NCBI RefSeq assembly: GCF_000002425.4
Contig: NC_037253.1
Location: 435,169 to 499,168, forward strand
From: Physcomitrium patens
Taxonomy: Eukaryota > Streptophyta > Bryopsida > Funariales > Funariaceae
Direction of reading: 5' to 3'
DNA length: 64,000 bases
Shown here: in pieces, positions 1 through 13,690 of the stretch
Layout of the letters: every line of letters begins with the position of its first letter
How positions within the stretch are numbered: position 1 is the first letter of the stretch
Made by a program: the position numbers and the translations under genes
The notes under the pieces: generated by a model
Database searches by the model: none
The model's input: only the letters and a program-made list of their open reading frames with translations
What the model was told of the DNA's origin: nothing

Positions 1-700
1 TATTTTCTAACAAGTATTTATATACATTACTTTGATTCAATTTATATATTAAAAAAATAAATAAAGAAGATATATTTTTTTTGTGTTCATATATTCCAAT
101 AGCCATCTATGTTGTATTGTTTTAAAGAAAAATCATTATACTCCAATGACTTGCTTTGACCTAGGCTTTTATTAAATTAACCTACTTGTGATAAAAAAAA
201 TATGGTAATCATGATGAATGTGGTTGGCTTTCATTGGTTTCAAATCCAATAGTGGAGAAATGAATTTAGGGGTCATTTTTTTTCTTTTTCATGATGGTTA
301 AAATGGGTGGATCAATTCAGTAAAAGCTTGGATCTATTTAACAATCCCCTTTATATATATATACACACACTTTTGTTCAAACACAATTTATACTGTTCTC
401 CAGTATATCATAATAGATATATTGAATGCGAAGGTTCCAAATGAAGTTTTCTAAAAGTAATCACATACTTTTCTAGATTAAGATCTATGCGGATTTAAAG
501 TTGGTAAAAAAAACATGGCACTCGATGATGTCTGCAACATGTGGTCACGTGGCTCAGCCCGTGACTTGGATTTTACTGCTCCCCCAGGCTGCCCGAACCT
601 GCCCGGAACTGCCGTCCGAATCAGGCCTCAAGCTACCATTATCATGTACCGAGACGGTTGGGTCAGACCGGAACCTGCTGCGAAAGCTGTGCCCCTTTGC
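1..700. other. AT-rich intergenic, then GC-rich promoter-side sequence
   Basis: Bases 1-480 are AT-rich with no coding signal that I can recognise. From about 500 composition shifts sharply to GC-rich, with several GGCCC/GCCCG words. This is what the promoter side of the downstream plant gene would look like. The short open frames here have no recognisable protein character. Confidence 0.4.
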
Positions 701-715
701 ACCCAGCCCGGCCCG

Positions 716-729
716 ACCCTTATAGAATG
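716..729 (+). promoter_or_regulatory. Possible TATA box for the J-domain gene
   Basis: A CCCTTATAGAAT word sits at the end of the GC-rich block and just before the long leader of the plus-strand gene that starts at 1660. It is a TATA-like match only. A start site near 750 would give a leader of about 0.9 kb, part of which may be removed as a 5' UTR intron. Confidence 0.25.
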
Positions 730-768
730 AGTTGAGGGAGACGAAGAAGACCTAGGGTCGACGAACAG

Positions 769-888
769 ATGGACGGACGGAGACGGCGTTACGGAGGAGA
801 GGCTTTGTTCACGGGGGATTTGCCAGTGGAAGGCCGACATGGCGGAGGAGGGCGTTCGTATCACCACCCCCAATTCATGACGGATTGA
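769..888 (+). other. Upstream open reading frame in the J-domain gene leader
   Basis: An ATG at 769 opens a 39-codon frame ending at 888. A second ATG at 839 lies inside it in another frame, in a strong plant start context (GACATGGCG), and opens a 13-codon frame. Both precede the main start at 1660. If the transcript begins near 750 and this part is not spliced out, they would lower translation of the main protein. The transcript start is inferred. Confidence 0.3.
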
Positions 889-1659
889 TTGCTTCCTTCT
901 TTCCGTTGCGCCTGCCCAAGCATCAATCGCTTCTCACGCAACGCCTGGCGGAGTCGTCAACATTCTTTCGTTGTAATCGAACAGCTATGGCTTCCACGCA
1001 TTGACCATTATAGGGGTTTTAAGCTTTTCGTCGTGAGAGCAACAGCCCAGCTGTTACCGGTTGTGGGGCTGTATCGTTTCTTCGCCGATCTCTTCCTGCC
1101 CTCGTCTTGCTGCTTCTGGGTTGTTGGCGAAGTTGGCGGCAATTAGGCCAAGGAGAGGGAGGATATGCCGGGTCGTGGCTTGTGTTGTTTGACTTGAGTC
1201 TTGTGCCGCGCTGGGGGTATTGAAGGGTAACTGCAGGCGCGGGTATTATTATTTTGCCGTATTTTGCAGATACTGATTGGAGTTGGGGTGGATTCCACTC
1301 CTCACAAGAAGATGCACTCCGTCGAGAGTCAATTGGTTGAGAAGCAGGTGGGATAACAATAGGAGGAGTGGTTTTTGGTAACGTGGGTTTCGATTCGCGG
1401 TACCTGTCGGTGCGAGCGCCGGGAGTGCGGTGCTGGACATCGTCGATAACCTTGAGCATCCATCAGCAACGATAGGTGCGATATTTGGAGTTAAATGCCT
1501 TTTCCTCATCCGTATGGGTTATCTTTCCTTGGATTTTGTAGTTGAGCTGGTTTGCTCGTATTTTTTCTTGGGTTAGTTTCCTTATATCTTCATTATCTCT
1601 TTTTCACGGTTCTCAATGTTTTTCAGTTTGCAGTGCACACTCGCTGAGGGACTCCTTGT

Positions 1660-3982
1660 ATGAGGTACACATTCTTGGTCAGCGTCATGAACTCTTCCGA
1701 CGCAAACTCCTCGGGGTATTCCAGTTGCGAGACGATATACAGTAGCGATGAAACCGAAGACGATGATTGTTTGGTAGTGGGGTCGCAGCCACCACCGAGG
1801 GGAATGGTCTCACCTGCCGTATCTAATAAAACTCGATGTTCTTCGTGGTCTGCTTGGGAAGTCAAATCATGCGCGAAAAGGTCCAGGAATAGGAAAACAA
1901 GAAATAGTTTTTCGGCACCAGACATCGTTGAAGATTCTCAACAAAATCTTCGCAGGCAGTGGGAGGCAGCTACTCTTCGTCGCCGGACGTGCCCTCCCAT
2001 GCGGAGCGAGGGGTCTAAAGTTGGCATAAATGGTTGGGAACCTCAGCCACCTCAATCAGCAGGGCTTCGAAGAGAAACTGACTCATCCGTAACCTTAGGA
2101 GGAGACTCAGGAGCAGCGGAGACGGTACAATCGAATGCGAATGTCAGTCCTGCGCGAAGCTTTTGCTTTCAGAATCTGTCATCTTCATCTTCAGATTCAG
2201 TGGTCCAGGTCACAGAAGTGGAACCCAGTGAACTTGAGAATGCAGAACATGGCGAAGTTGCATCTGCAAGCAGAAAGTCTGCTCCTCCTGCCTCTGCAGC
2301 AAAAACACCTGCTTCTGCAAAGAAAAGCGACCCCGTCTCTGCAACAGATGACCGAGGATTACATGACTCTTCAAGTAATTCAGTTTTTCGCAATATCGAG
2401 GATCCCCTGATTTCTAATATGCATGCTGCCAGGGATTCGGGTTTAATGGATGGGAAAAAGGGCTCCAAGAGACGGATTGAACGAGAAGATGATGCCCATG
2501 ATGCTCGTGTGAAACTATCTAAAATTCATGGTAACGGGAATGATGGAGCAAGCACGAGTGGGCAAGTGGCACAAGACACAACTAGCTTAAGACCCATGGA
2601 CGTTGATAACCAAAGCTCCCCAGATTCCGGTATTCTGGAACCCGTCTCTGATGTTGTCGTAGGGCAAGACTTGGTGGGAGAGCGAGAGAAGTTGAAACAA
2701 ACTGCTGATTTTAAGCTGGCGGATGAAGAAGAGTGGGCAAATCGACAGCAGGAGTTGCAGAAACAGGTCAGTACTAGATTGTGCCACAGATTCCCTCTCT
2801 ATTTCTGGAGCATTCTTGGTATGTTGAAAGAAGGTGGAATGAAATAAACTATGGATAGCTGTGGTGGTGATTCGGGTTGGTAGGTCAAGTAGCCTTGATT
2901 TCCTCGGCATCATATGGCTGCTATGTCAATTGTGCTCCATAATTCCTCTTGCCCTTCATTATCCTTCCACGTGGTGAAGGTGAAAGTCTTCTTCGCAAGT
3001 TGTTGCAGTGTCTAAAGTAATGCGTGAAGCATGTAGGCTTTGGAGGCTCGAAAACTGCGGGAACGAAAGAGGGCTGAAACAGAGCGAAATAACGAGGTTG
3101 AACTCCGGCAAAAGCAAAGGCTCGAGGAGATTCGACAGACGCAGCAGAGGGTATGTGTAGTCATATCGTACCGTTGCTGTTGAACATTAAGTTATGATGT
3201 AATCATATAGTCTATCTGATCTAAAGCAGAAGCAGTTGAGTTTCATATACAAACGTCTTACAGAGTCCTTGGACACATTTTCATTTGTGAAGCATGTTTC
3301 GTTAAACTCCATGTTTCATAATTCTTTCTATGGTTGGATGTTCAACTGTTTTCCTTCGTGGTGGCTGGCCGCAGTTAAAAGGATAATGCTGGTTTTAATA
3401 ACCATTTGTTTGTTGGAGCAGGAAGAAAGAAATATGGGAATGAAAGACCAGCTGCGTGGCCAGGTGCAGGCTAATCTTGAGCGCCTGGCTTCAGAGTGCA
3501 GAGACATGGCTTCATTGCTTCGTCGCCTCCAGATTCCTGTCGAAGGTGGTAAATTTCCAACCCAACAACAGGTAAGATCCGTGATTTTGTGCCGATCATG
3601 AAAATCTGTGGTTAGTTAGATGTGGACACTTTTTCACTCGAAGTAGGTCCCTTTTGTTCTTTCTCCTAACTCATTGGAGACATACCTAGAGCTTCTTAAA
3701 AGATACTCATCCTCCGTATCGGGAAGATGATTATGCAACTCAATTTCTTTAGATACATTCATGCTATGTATTATTAATGGGGATTAAAACACTGATTGAC
3801 TGTGGCAGGTCAATGCTGCATACAAGAAGGCTCTTCTCAGATTTCATCCTGATAGGACCTCAGCCATTGCCCAAGGTGATCCTCAGCGTCTAGTGGAGGC
3901 CGAGGAAACTTTTAAGCTTATCACGCGTATGAAGCCAATACTAAAGCCTAGCAGCATGTTCAATGCAATGACTGCTAGATGA
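1660..3982 (+). CDS. J-domain-like co-chaperone, nuclear-looking N-terminus (4 exons)
   Basis: The exons are 1660-2766, 3037-3150, 3422-3571 and 3809-3982. All junctions are GT-AG and in phase 0, giving 514 residues. Residues 1-369 are low-complexity, Ser- and acid-rich, with basic clusters (KRSRNRKTR near 73-81, KKGSKRR near 266-272) that could be nuclear localisation signals. Residues about 375-440 are charged Glu/Arg/Gln and should form a long helix or coiled coil. The C-terminus (about 440-500) is a J-like domain with AYKKALLRF followed by HPD at 470-472, then EAEETFKLITRMK. HPD is the loop that stimulates Hsp70 ATPase. Plants have a family with the J domain at the extreme C-terminus and this EAEExFKLI helix; the client is unknown. 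The start could instead be the second Met at 1687. The 5' UTR probably contains an intron, because an AG acceptor-like TTTTTCAG lies near 1620. Confidence 0.8.
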
Positions 3983-6900
3983 GCTTGAGTTTGAGGATAG
4001 CTCCAAATATTCTTAGAACAAGTTTTTACACTGAAGGTTAAGGCTGCTATTTTTTGCTGGGAAGAATAGATAGGCCTGGAACAACAGACAACCCTTACTG
4101 CAGAAATATCGACTCTTCTTCTGTCAACTCATAAACTTTTGCTGGTCTCTGCGACCTCTCTTTCTCGTTCGGAGTCGAAAGGACATGTTTTTACTTGATC
4201 GAGGTAAACTTCGCTTACGACTCCAGTGATTGATGACGGATACTCAACTTTCATTTATGCAATTTTCGGCACTCTTTGACGGCTTTTCTGTTTGTGGAAC
4301 GAACACGTGAGTTGCAAACATGGCGAAACTGATGGTGAAAACTCGGGATTTTATTATTTCATGATGTGGTGCTCTTGAAGCTACTAATTAGCAATTAGCA
4401 ATTTTTATGTGTGATAATAACTATATCGAAATTTTATGCCGCTGCATGAGTGATCTGTTTGTTTGCTCTCTTGAATCTATTGTTTTCTGTCTGATGCGTT
4501 GTTTACATTTTGATGTTCAGGTTGGAGGGTTGAGAGTATCTTGATTCGGCTTTACGCCAGGATTCATCAGACTTCCTAGCTTCCTCTGTTTTAGGCATCC
4601 GCCAAGCAGATATGAAATGAGTTATGACTCTTGTTTAGCGCGTTGTGAATCAGATTTGGTTTCAACAAACAAATATTGAACATGGCATACAACGCCACGC
4701 GAGGTCTGCTTGTAGCCCAACCACTAATTTTAGATCTAAACATTGCTGGGGACGACGCGGCTGGAGACACGATTGCATATTGCGTGTAGCAGAATTTTCG
4801 AAGCAAACTATTGTTATTGAATGGGTTAGCCATGGACAATCACCAGCGCGAGCCTGCTGAGGAGATCTCTTCAAGTAACTATCTAGTTCATGCTAGTATT
4901 GCTCTCTTTATGATAGAAATTCTTAGACACGAAATTCTCCCGCGTTGTGCATTAGCCTTCTTCAAACCCACTTGCAGTGATGTGCGTCCTTGAGAACTTG
5001 ATTATTTTCGCTCAGACATTCGACACGTAAAGGCTTCCCGCAGTCCTACCTCACACGCAGTGAATGGAATACATGTATTTCGAACGCTGTACCACAATCT
5101 AATTAGCGAAACCTCAACATCCTTCTTCTGTGTGTTCCTGCTTAGTGCCGAATTCAGAGCTCGAGTGGTGATCAAATCAACCTCGTATGCTCCATACGAA
5201 GATGATTTCATATGATGCGAAGATTTAACTAAAATACATCAATTAGTTACTGAGAAAATTGTAGCATTCAGTGACAAGTGTAATTTTTATTTTATTTTTC
5301 TTCATTAACTATATATATATATATATTTATTTATTGTTATGGACATCAACAATTACATTGATATGAATAGTGAACAATCCTTACAAACAATATTTACATG
5401 TTTGTCAAACATTGATTAAATTGGTTGTTATTAAATTAAAACTTAATCATCCATGTTATTGAATTCTATACTTGCCTATCATATATTTGTCTATCAACAA
5501 GTTCTAGTTATTTTTAATAACATTCAACAATAAAATTATATATATATATATATATATATATGGAGTTAATGAAGCCATATTCCAATTTTGTTAAAGCCAC
5601 ATCTTATGATTCATTCTATACTTGTTCCTTGTTTCCAACCTCATTCCCAATCCCTATCCTCCATCTCCACCCCTTGTTCCCACGCCTTCCCGACCTCCTG
5701 CAAAATTCTATTGTATAATTAACAACTTGACAATTAGTCTACTGACAAAGGATTTGGTGTTGTTCCACTACTACAAAGCACAACAATGCTTGGCTTTTTG
5801 CAGATCTTCAATTCTTGCCAACTTCTAAAGCCGACTATATACTTGCTAGCCTATCTAAAGGAATGAAAACCTTATTCACAACAATATAGGCATTGGGTTT
5901 AGAATAATTTGATTGGAATTGCAAAGGTGTAACATTTAGTTGTTGAATCAAATACAATATCTCCATTAATTGTTATCTTTTGGTCTGTCTTCTCATAAAG
6001 CACTGCAGGCATGTGCACTTCAATAGCAGTGTTGCCTTGGTTACAAACTTGTGCAGTTGTTGCAATTGAACATCTTCTCAAGGTTTTTGAACATAATACA
6101 CATAGTAGTTGGTAGCCAAGCCACAAATCAAATACTACCTTGCCAAGATAATTGGCTTAAAATTTCAAGTGAAGGACACAAAGTAGCAATGCAATGTGTG
6201 AAGAAAAGCTTGTCTATCTAAGACACTAGTTCTTGACTGTAGCTCTCATAGCATAATCTCCCCAGTTTTGCATCAAAGCTCATGGCATGGCTCACTTCTT
6301 ATTCACATTTGTAAGCAGTCTATAGTCTTTTGTAATTTGGTAGTAAGCATTGTATCCCGATTAGTGATGTAATCTACAATTAATGAGGATTGTAACTAAC
6401 CTTTTTGTTTTGTTAAATCATGATTTAACACAACATATAAAAAAATGTGAAAGATATATTATTACACATGGTGTAATCATATTTTGTATTTATTACAATT
6501 CTAAAGATGAATGCAAATTTCAGAATCGAATCAAGTACATCCCACACTCATAGAAATGAACAGTTACCGTACAACAATTTTTTTAGTTAGGACTTTTTCT
6601 AAATTGAGAGTTAGATGGGAATTCCCAGTGAGTCACATGTGCAAACAAACGAGACACTCGTTTACAATTCAGACAAAGAACAGTTTTATAATACCATATT
6701 TAGAAAATACAAGCAGTGTGTAGAGATATGTGAGGGTATACATTCATATAATCTTCCCATTATTCATGAACACATCACTGCCAGAAAAAGAATTTGAAAA
6801 TGCTTGTATCACGTTGACATATAGAACTTAAAATGCAGTCAGCAACTATATCAGACTGGTTTTTGGGTTTGAAAAGTATGATATTTTATATATATATCTA

Positions 6901-7213
6901 TATATATACACCATAATAAAAAGCATGTAATTGCCCACTCTGCTGTGAACCATTTCCCTTTTGTTACTAATCATGTACAATGAACAACTACGAAACAGAC
7001 ACTCATGACTGGATTGGCAGTAATAAATTCTCTTCCTTGCTTACTCCACTCAATCCTCTATGTTTCATGTATATACAACATGGATTTTTTTAAACTTCTC
7101 GCATCTAGTCCAAACGAAAAGCGCTCCAGGAACTCTAGAACACAAACTAATGAACCTTTTCGAGAAATCGAAAGTATTGCTTTGCCATCATGCTTGCACA
7201 GGGATTCTCTCGA
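3983..7213. other. Intergenic: 3' UTR, then AT-rich DNA without recognised genes
   Basis: 3983 to about 4560 is moderate in GC and is probably the 3' UTR and downstream flank of the J-domain gene. 4590-5210 contains only short frames without protein character. 5280-7000 is AT-rich with an (AT)n tract at about 5539-5561. The stretch at 5740-6130 has scattered protein-like words on both strands, but I could not assign a family. 7000-7213 is probably the 3' UTR of the minus-strand gene. Confidence 0.4.
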
Positions 7214-10200
7214 TTAAAGGTAACCACTTGTCACATGAGCTGCTGCATTAACATAGGTGCCCAAGCTGTATGGACATTGACCACGAGGCTTCTTTGTTTG
7301 GAGTCCTGGCGGGCTTAGAAACGAGACATCATCAAAATCGCACGAACTCCTCCTACCGTCAGATGAAATAGCTGGCTTTGGTAAAGGTAGCCGTCCCCAT
7401 GTCGGAGTCCCGTCTTCGTAAGCGTTGTGTGTCAACCTGGTGAGCCCAGTACCATCAATATTGATAACGAAAATGGTCCCATACGGTTGGTACGCGTGGG
7501 GGAAAGAGATAGGCTCAGCTGAGACACCAGCCCAGTTGCTCGTAAAGGCGATTCTCTTACTATCAGGGCTGAAAACAGCGTGCATGGCAAGTCCCCCTAC
7601 TCCAGTGTCCAGCAGCATATGAAGGTCCGTTCCATTGGGTCGGATGAGATACAAAGAAAACGATCTCTCACCTGCACCAGTTCATTCGCTCAATCATTAG
7701 CATTCCCAAGTAAGTTTCCAGACATGACAGAGCAATCTAAAAACATCTTCTATATATGTGAGATAGACTTTCAGAGACAAGATAGAAATGAATCAGTATG
7801 CCAGCTCCAGTTACGAGGATTTTAATTGATAGAATACAATTTTAGAAAAATCTTAGTAACATGTGCTTCTGGGTGCCCTCAGACCTCGACACCGTGCTTC
7901 ATTGGAAAGCAAGCAAAAAACAAAAAAATAAAGATTTAGAACAACAGAGAGCACAAAGCAGCAGGGATCAGTTGGTGTTCATTATGTACCAGTTGGATGC
8001 GCCCGGTTGGACGAGAATGCAATCCATTCATTGTCGGGTGACCAAGCTGGCATAGTATCCCTCCAACGCCCTTCAGTGAGTCGTCGCAAATACTTCTCTT
8101 CGCCTCCAGCAGCATCCATGATGTAAAGATTCTTGCGCCCTGTCCGTCCAGAGCGGAATACGACATACTTGCCATCAGGTGAAGGACATGGGAACGCGTT
8201 GTTTCCTGTACCTTCTTTTGTCAAGTATTTGTAGTTGTGGCTTGTCTCATCAGCGCCAAGGTCTGCAGTGTCAGAATCTTGGATTGCAACTATGCGTACT
8301 ACAGTTTTTACGGAGGCAAAGACTCGCCCCTGTGATGCATATATTGTCTTCCCTTTGGGATCCCATCTCTCTCCAAAGACATTACTCCGGTGGATTACAC
8401 GATTCTCCGAACCGTCCAGCTTCATCACAGCCAAGGTTGAGGAGTCATTCCCGCTGTCAACAAAGGAAACGAGCGACCCATCTGGAGAAATGGAGGGGAA
8501 ACTACCTTTTATTCGGGCCAGGGAGACACCTGGGAGAGGTGATTTCTGATACTCAATTTGAGGGTCTACAGTCTGAGCGTCCTGATCAAGGCCTCTGCAT
8601 CTATGATATCCAATTTTATTTGAGCTAGGAGACACGAAGGGGTTGTAGTGATGCGTATTAGGGTTGATGAGAGCTGTCAGTGGGAAAAACTTCTTTGATT
8701 CCAGTTCAAATATTTCAATGTGCCGAAACGACGCACGCCGGGTAGCAACTGCAATCCACTTTCCGGACCTTGAAGCTGCAGGAGTGAAGGCATGCACTCC
8801 TGAGGGTGTTACTCTCTCGGCTACTGCATAGTTTCCGAAAACACAAGGACAAGTTAGAGCCTACCAAATTGGAATCTGACGAGTCACCGCCAACAAATCA
8901 AGACAGGAATCCTCTCAATAACTTCGCACCATTTCACAACTTGAACGAATACCAAACATTTAGCAACAGCCTAAATCCTAACCGTTACAATTTCAATTAA
9001 TCTGTATCAGGCGACAAGAATTACAAAGTGATGATGGTGAGCTAATCTTCTGCTGCGATCAGGTGAACATCAGATTTAGGTCTATACAAGAAGCAATAGG
9101 TGAGGAGCCGACCTTGATCCGCACTTGTATCCGACACATTAACTTTGAATATGCTCCACCATCCATCATCCGCAATGCGGTGGAAGTATACGGTGTTGTC
9201 GTCCATCCAGGTAGGCCAACCTCCATTTCTTACTATCATTCGTCTTTGAGAGCCGTCTTCTGCTTTGAAAATATAGAGATCCAAATTTAATGCTTCGATC
9301 TCTCGTTGCCAGCCCCGTCCTTCATTGGAACCCACTGCAACCCACTCACCTACACAGACAAACTGGATCAGCTGAAATCAACATCTTTGCAAAGCGATCT
9401 CAGACATTCTCGCAAATTGATGTCGAAAACAAGAATTTCAAAAACGTCGTAACAGTGGATTGAGTTTATCGCATGCAAAGCTGGATCATTACCAGAAGGA
9501 GAGACAGCAGGGCTGTAGTCAGTGATCCCTGGCGGAGTCAAGCGTTTGACGACAGAGGTTATAAAATTCAAGGAATAAACGGCGTTCCAACCCTGGACAG
9601 GCTTTCCAACATCTTCTTCGGTAGAGACGAATATAAACACGTCTCCGATCATTGATGGCCTGTCATTGAGAAAAGCCTTCGAGGGAGCATTCAGTCTGTC
9701 TGCTAGTAACTCAATGCGCCGCGAGCTTCTTGTCGGAAGGCGATCCTCTTCAGAACCTGTTCGCTCCAAACAAGAAATGAGATCAATGAGACCATCCATT
9801 TTACAACGAAATAAAAAGATATACCACATCAAAGGATCGCACCAATCAACATAGACCTTCGCCCACTACATCACAAAAGTTCTAATAGACGTTTGGACAA
9901 ATAAACTGGTTGCTCTATCACGCACCCAGATAGACGAAGCAGATAGACCGAGTTCCACTGGGACATCTTAGTAATCTACCCCTTCAAAGTATAATATTCC
10001 AGTAAATTTCGGGCTGATGATAGGAGTGCACTCAGAAATCCAGATCTACAAGCTCAGGGTTCGAAGTTCTCGGATGGTGATCAGAACCACTGGTGAGAAC
10101 CCGGGATGTGCTCAGATATGCCAAAACTCGCATATGCTTTTAACATTGGGTCGACATCAATCGCACACGTAATCATCCAAAACCTTTAGATCATTAGAAC

Positions 10201-11513
10201 GTAAATCTTCTATGCTGAAGACCTCACCAAAATTCAGATAAAACTACACAATCACATGTGACAGCGGTAATCACATGAAGAAAATGGTTTCAAAATGCAA
10301 ATAACAAAGCCTAAAAATCAAATAGTGCTAAATATTGCCATATCCGTAAGCTGCAACAAACCCAACATTTCGGCTGAATTTTCCAAGCAACACATCACTT
10401 CATGGTGACGCCAAGACCACAGGATAGGGTATGTCACCAAGAAAATAGTGGCAAAGAGAGGTAGTAACAATGGGAGACCAATAACTGCAATTTACAGTTT
10501 CAGACATAGGTAAAATTTAGATGCCGTTAAGTTTCATTGCGAACACATCTGAGGTTTATTCGCTATGTCCTAGTCTGACTTCTCAAACTGAGTGCGTGGG
10601 CAGTAAATGACGAGAAAGTAGGTCAGAGCTCTGGAAAAAAATAATCGTAATAAACAGAAATGCCGAATTCCTGGAAACTGGATTCAAAAGAGTACGAAAA
10701 AAAAGCAGAGTTGCAATCCACACCTTTTTCTGTCGAGAGAGATACAAATCGTCGAGACAACATAAGTAAGATATCTATATGTTTAACAAATCATAAAACA
10801 AAATAAAATAGAGTATGCAAAAGTTGTGAAGCTCATCCACCATTTGGGGGCAACCGATCAGAACCTTCTTCCGAAATCCAAGTACACAGGCTGCAGCTGG
10901 AGTTCGGAGTATGTGAACTGGAACATGGAAATTACGCACGCTGCGAAGACAATGCAATTCTGGACACAGATGAATGGGACGACACCAATTTAGCCAAGAA
11001 TTTCACGACGATTGCAAATCTACCTGTCAACGGAACGTCAAGATACAATTGCGGGCTGCCTTCAACTTCTGATACGTACAAAAGCAACTCCGGCACATCC
11101 GATCCCGACCCTTCCAGCTTGTGCCCGTTGCGCCTCAACCTCTCCACGACTGCAGACCCCCAAGTGGACTCCACCAGCTGCGCGTTGTAGTTCACCGACT
11201 CTCCCAACGTCACACGCGTCTCCTGAAAATCCCCAACTCCACCACCACCGCCCCGCAGCACTCCCATCTGCGAAAACACGACCGTGTACACATCGAAAGC
11301 GAAACTCAATCGACCCAGTGTGGAAAACCCAATTGTGCCTCCTGCGTCCCCGTCTCCCAGGGAAACTCCCGATGCAATCCCTGCTCCAAAAAGCGCGACC
11401 CAAATCGCCAACACCGCCATCGCCATAGCCACCGCCTGCATCCTCATCAGCATCGCAAGAGCAAATGTAGGTTTGGAGCTCAATGGCAGGGCATTAAAGC
11501 CATAGCGATGCAT
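7214..11513 (-). CDS. Secreted TolB/DPP6-N-like beta-propeller protein (5 exons)
   Basis: Minus-strand exons are 11513-11027, 9756-9493, 9349-9113, 8823-7990 and 7671-7214. Every junction is GT-AG and the phases join exactly to 760 codons (759 residues plus stop). The first about 50 residues hold a long hydrophobic run (AVAMAMAVLAIWVALFGAG) that looks like a signal peptide or anchor. The rest carries repeated propeller blades of TolB/WD40-like type: SPSGEWVAVGS, SPDGKYVVFRSGRTG, WSPDNEWIAFSSNR and FSPDSKRIAFTSNW, each followed by a strand reading LYIM or IFVINIDG. The closest plant family I know is the Arabidopsis pair annotated 'DPP6 N-terminal domain-like', of about 700 residues. There is no alpha/beta-hydrolase domain, so it should not be a peptidase; binding or scaffolding outside the cell is inference. 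Starts upstream of 11513 lack protein character. A later Met in the hydrophobic segment is also possible. Confidence 0.88.
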
Positions 11514-12827
11514 GACAATTTCAAACACACATGCGGGTCCAATACATCGTTTAGAAGCTCTCGTCACGGACAAAGTGCAGATGCACGCGTCCCTCGCCGA
11601 TCGTGAATCCCTGCGAACGGCATCGCGACAAACCCCGATCCGGCCGCTTCCAACATGGACTCGCGCTTTTATTCGGGCAATCCCCATTCAACGTTGTCTT
11701 TTTCCACCCATTTTTTGTGACTACTCAGCTCCATCCCCTCACTTTGTCTAAAATTAACAAATAAAATATTGGTAATTAATTCCAATTATTGATTTCTATT
11801 AGGGTTTTGATGGAATTTATGTGTTGTTGGTGTTTGTAGCTTAAATGTTTAGGGTGTTAATACAATGAGTTGTGCCAGTGATTTAAATGGGAAGTAACTT
11901 GAAGATTAAAAAGATATATTTTTAGTGATTTTAGTGCTGATGCAATTGATATGTGTGCAAAATGATTGGTATTGTCACTTGTTGAATATGCTCTTTTATT
12001 GTTGTTGTCATTGGTTCTTTAAAATAGTGCTAGGGAGTGGGAGGTACCATAATTGTATTCAAAATGTTTATTATGCAATTAAAAAAAGGTTATAAATTAC
12101 ATTGATTATGCAAAGTTATTACAATGATGACGTTCATTTACGTCCAATAATCATGAAATATTACACTCATTTGTCAAAAGTTTCCTTTACAAATACTATA
12201 AAATAAATAGAACATTGGTGCCTCTTTTTTATATATGAAATGATGATTTTTATAATAGCTTTTGATATTGTATGTGCCAATTTTTTTTGAAAATATACAT
12301 AATATAGTGAAGAAAATGTCTTGCGATTTTTAGGCAATGATGTCTTCATTAATTTGTAAAATATTAGTAAAAAAATTACATATTGCATGTTCCATATGAT
12401 TTTTCTAAAACTACCAGTATCACACAACCCCAAAGATTTATTTCTGACCATTTTTATCTTACTAATGGTTTAATTTCTTTAATGGTATTCTATTTTGCAC
12501 AAGTGAAAATCATATTGCCATACACTTGTTCTTGGATAGATGTTGATAAGGTAACTTCTTGTCTTCCTGCAATAAATTAGAAGGAATTAAGCTCTTCTCA
12601 AACATTGACACTTCTAAGGAATCACATCACATTATTCCATGAGAAGTCATGCTACTTTTTTTGTTTTTAGAGAAGATGATTAAATGTTTTGTAATTTTAT
12701 TTTTATAAAATTAATCATAAACATTAATGTATATCTTTTATTTTACATGCATGCAATAAAATTACTATAAAATATGTTATAAATAATTATTGATTTTATT
12801 TTAATTGACTAATAATATATAAATGAT

Positions 12828-12830
<3 letters not shown>

Positions 12831-12860
<30 letters not shown>
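12831..12860. repeat. (AT)n microsatellite
   Basis: A run of about 15 AT dinucleotides. Confidence 0.9.
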
Positions 12861-12863
<3 letters not shown>

Positions 12864-13154
12864 ATTATAATAATAACAATAATAAACATACAAATTATTG
12901 TATGTTTTTAATATTTAAAAATATAATTGGAAATATACACAATCATTATAAGTGGCATTAAAAAATAATATATTAAAATATATTTATTATTGCATTATAA
13001 GATATTTGCATTATTTTTTATCCAATTAATAAAGCTATGATCTATCTACTTTTTATTCAATTGATGATGTTTATTGACATCTATATTGTTTGTTATCTAA
13101 TTAATGATGCCCATTGACAACCTAATTGCTTGTGACATTCATATTTTCTTTCTT

Positions 13155-13210
13155 TTTGTTTGTTTGTTTGTTTGTTTGTTTGTTTTTTTTTTCTTTTCTT
13201 TTCTTTTCTT
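13155..13210. repeat. (GTTT)n followed by (TTTTC)n microsatellite
   Basis: About seven GTTT units run into a T tract and several TTTTC units. Confidence 0.85.
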
Positions 13211-13369
13211 GATTTAATTAAATTCAAATCCAATATCCCCCTTGACTCAACCCCCTTGTTTTTTTATGTTCCATATTGTTGTATAATATGTTGCCTTACT
13301 TAAGAATGCATTGGACACTTAATTGTGGAAGGTAAATTGGAAATTGCAACAAACAAAGGTCTTAATAAT

Positions 13370-13481
13370 TCTGACAAAATCTTAAATAAATCCTAATTAA
13401 ATCTAAATCAATTCTAAAGAAATCTTATAGAAATTCTTAAAGAATTGTAAAGAAATCCAAAAGAATTTGTAAAGAAATTAT

Positions 13482-13521
<40 letters not shown>

Positions 13522-13690
13522 AAAAAAATCCTAAAAAAATCCTAAAAAAATTCCAACTAAATCCTAATGAAATTTTGATCAAATCTTAATTAAATTTTAA
13601 TCAAATCCTAAATGAATTCTAAAAAATTTCTAAACAAATTCTAATCAATGTCTAATCAAATCCTAAGTAAATCAAACCCTTATAACAATC
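13370..13690. repeat. Degenerate AAATCCTAA-type minisatellite
   Basis: Many variants of AAATCCTAA, AAATTCTAA and AAATCTTAA recur every 10-20 bases, interrupted by an (AT)n tract at 13483-13516. The word is the reverse complement of the TTAGGATTT word that dominates 31085-31570, so the two fields may derive from related repeats in opposite orientation. Confidence 0.55.

Noticed and set aside
5740-6130. A copia RNase H remnant
   Set aside because: Only isolated words fit and no order of motifs could be followed.
8179-8628. 149-codon plus-strand frame
   Set aside because: It lies opposite exon 4 of the propeller gene and shows no domain character.
11062-11606. Several open frames on the plus strand opposite exon 1 of the propeller gene
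   Set aside because: They are GC-rich shadows of the minus-strand exon, whose splicing and protein character are clear.
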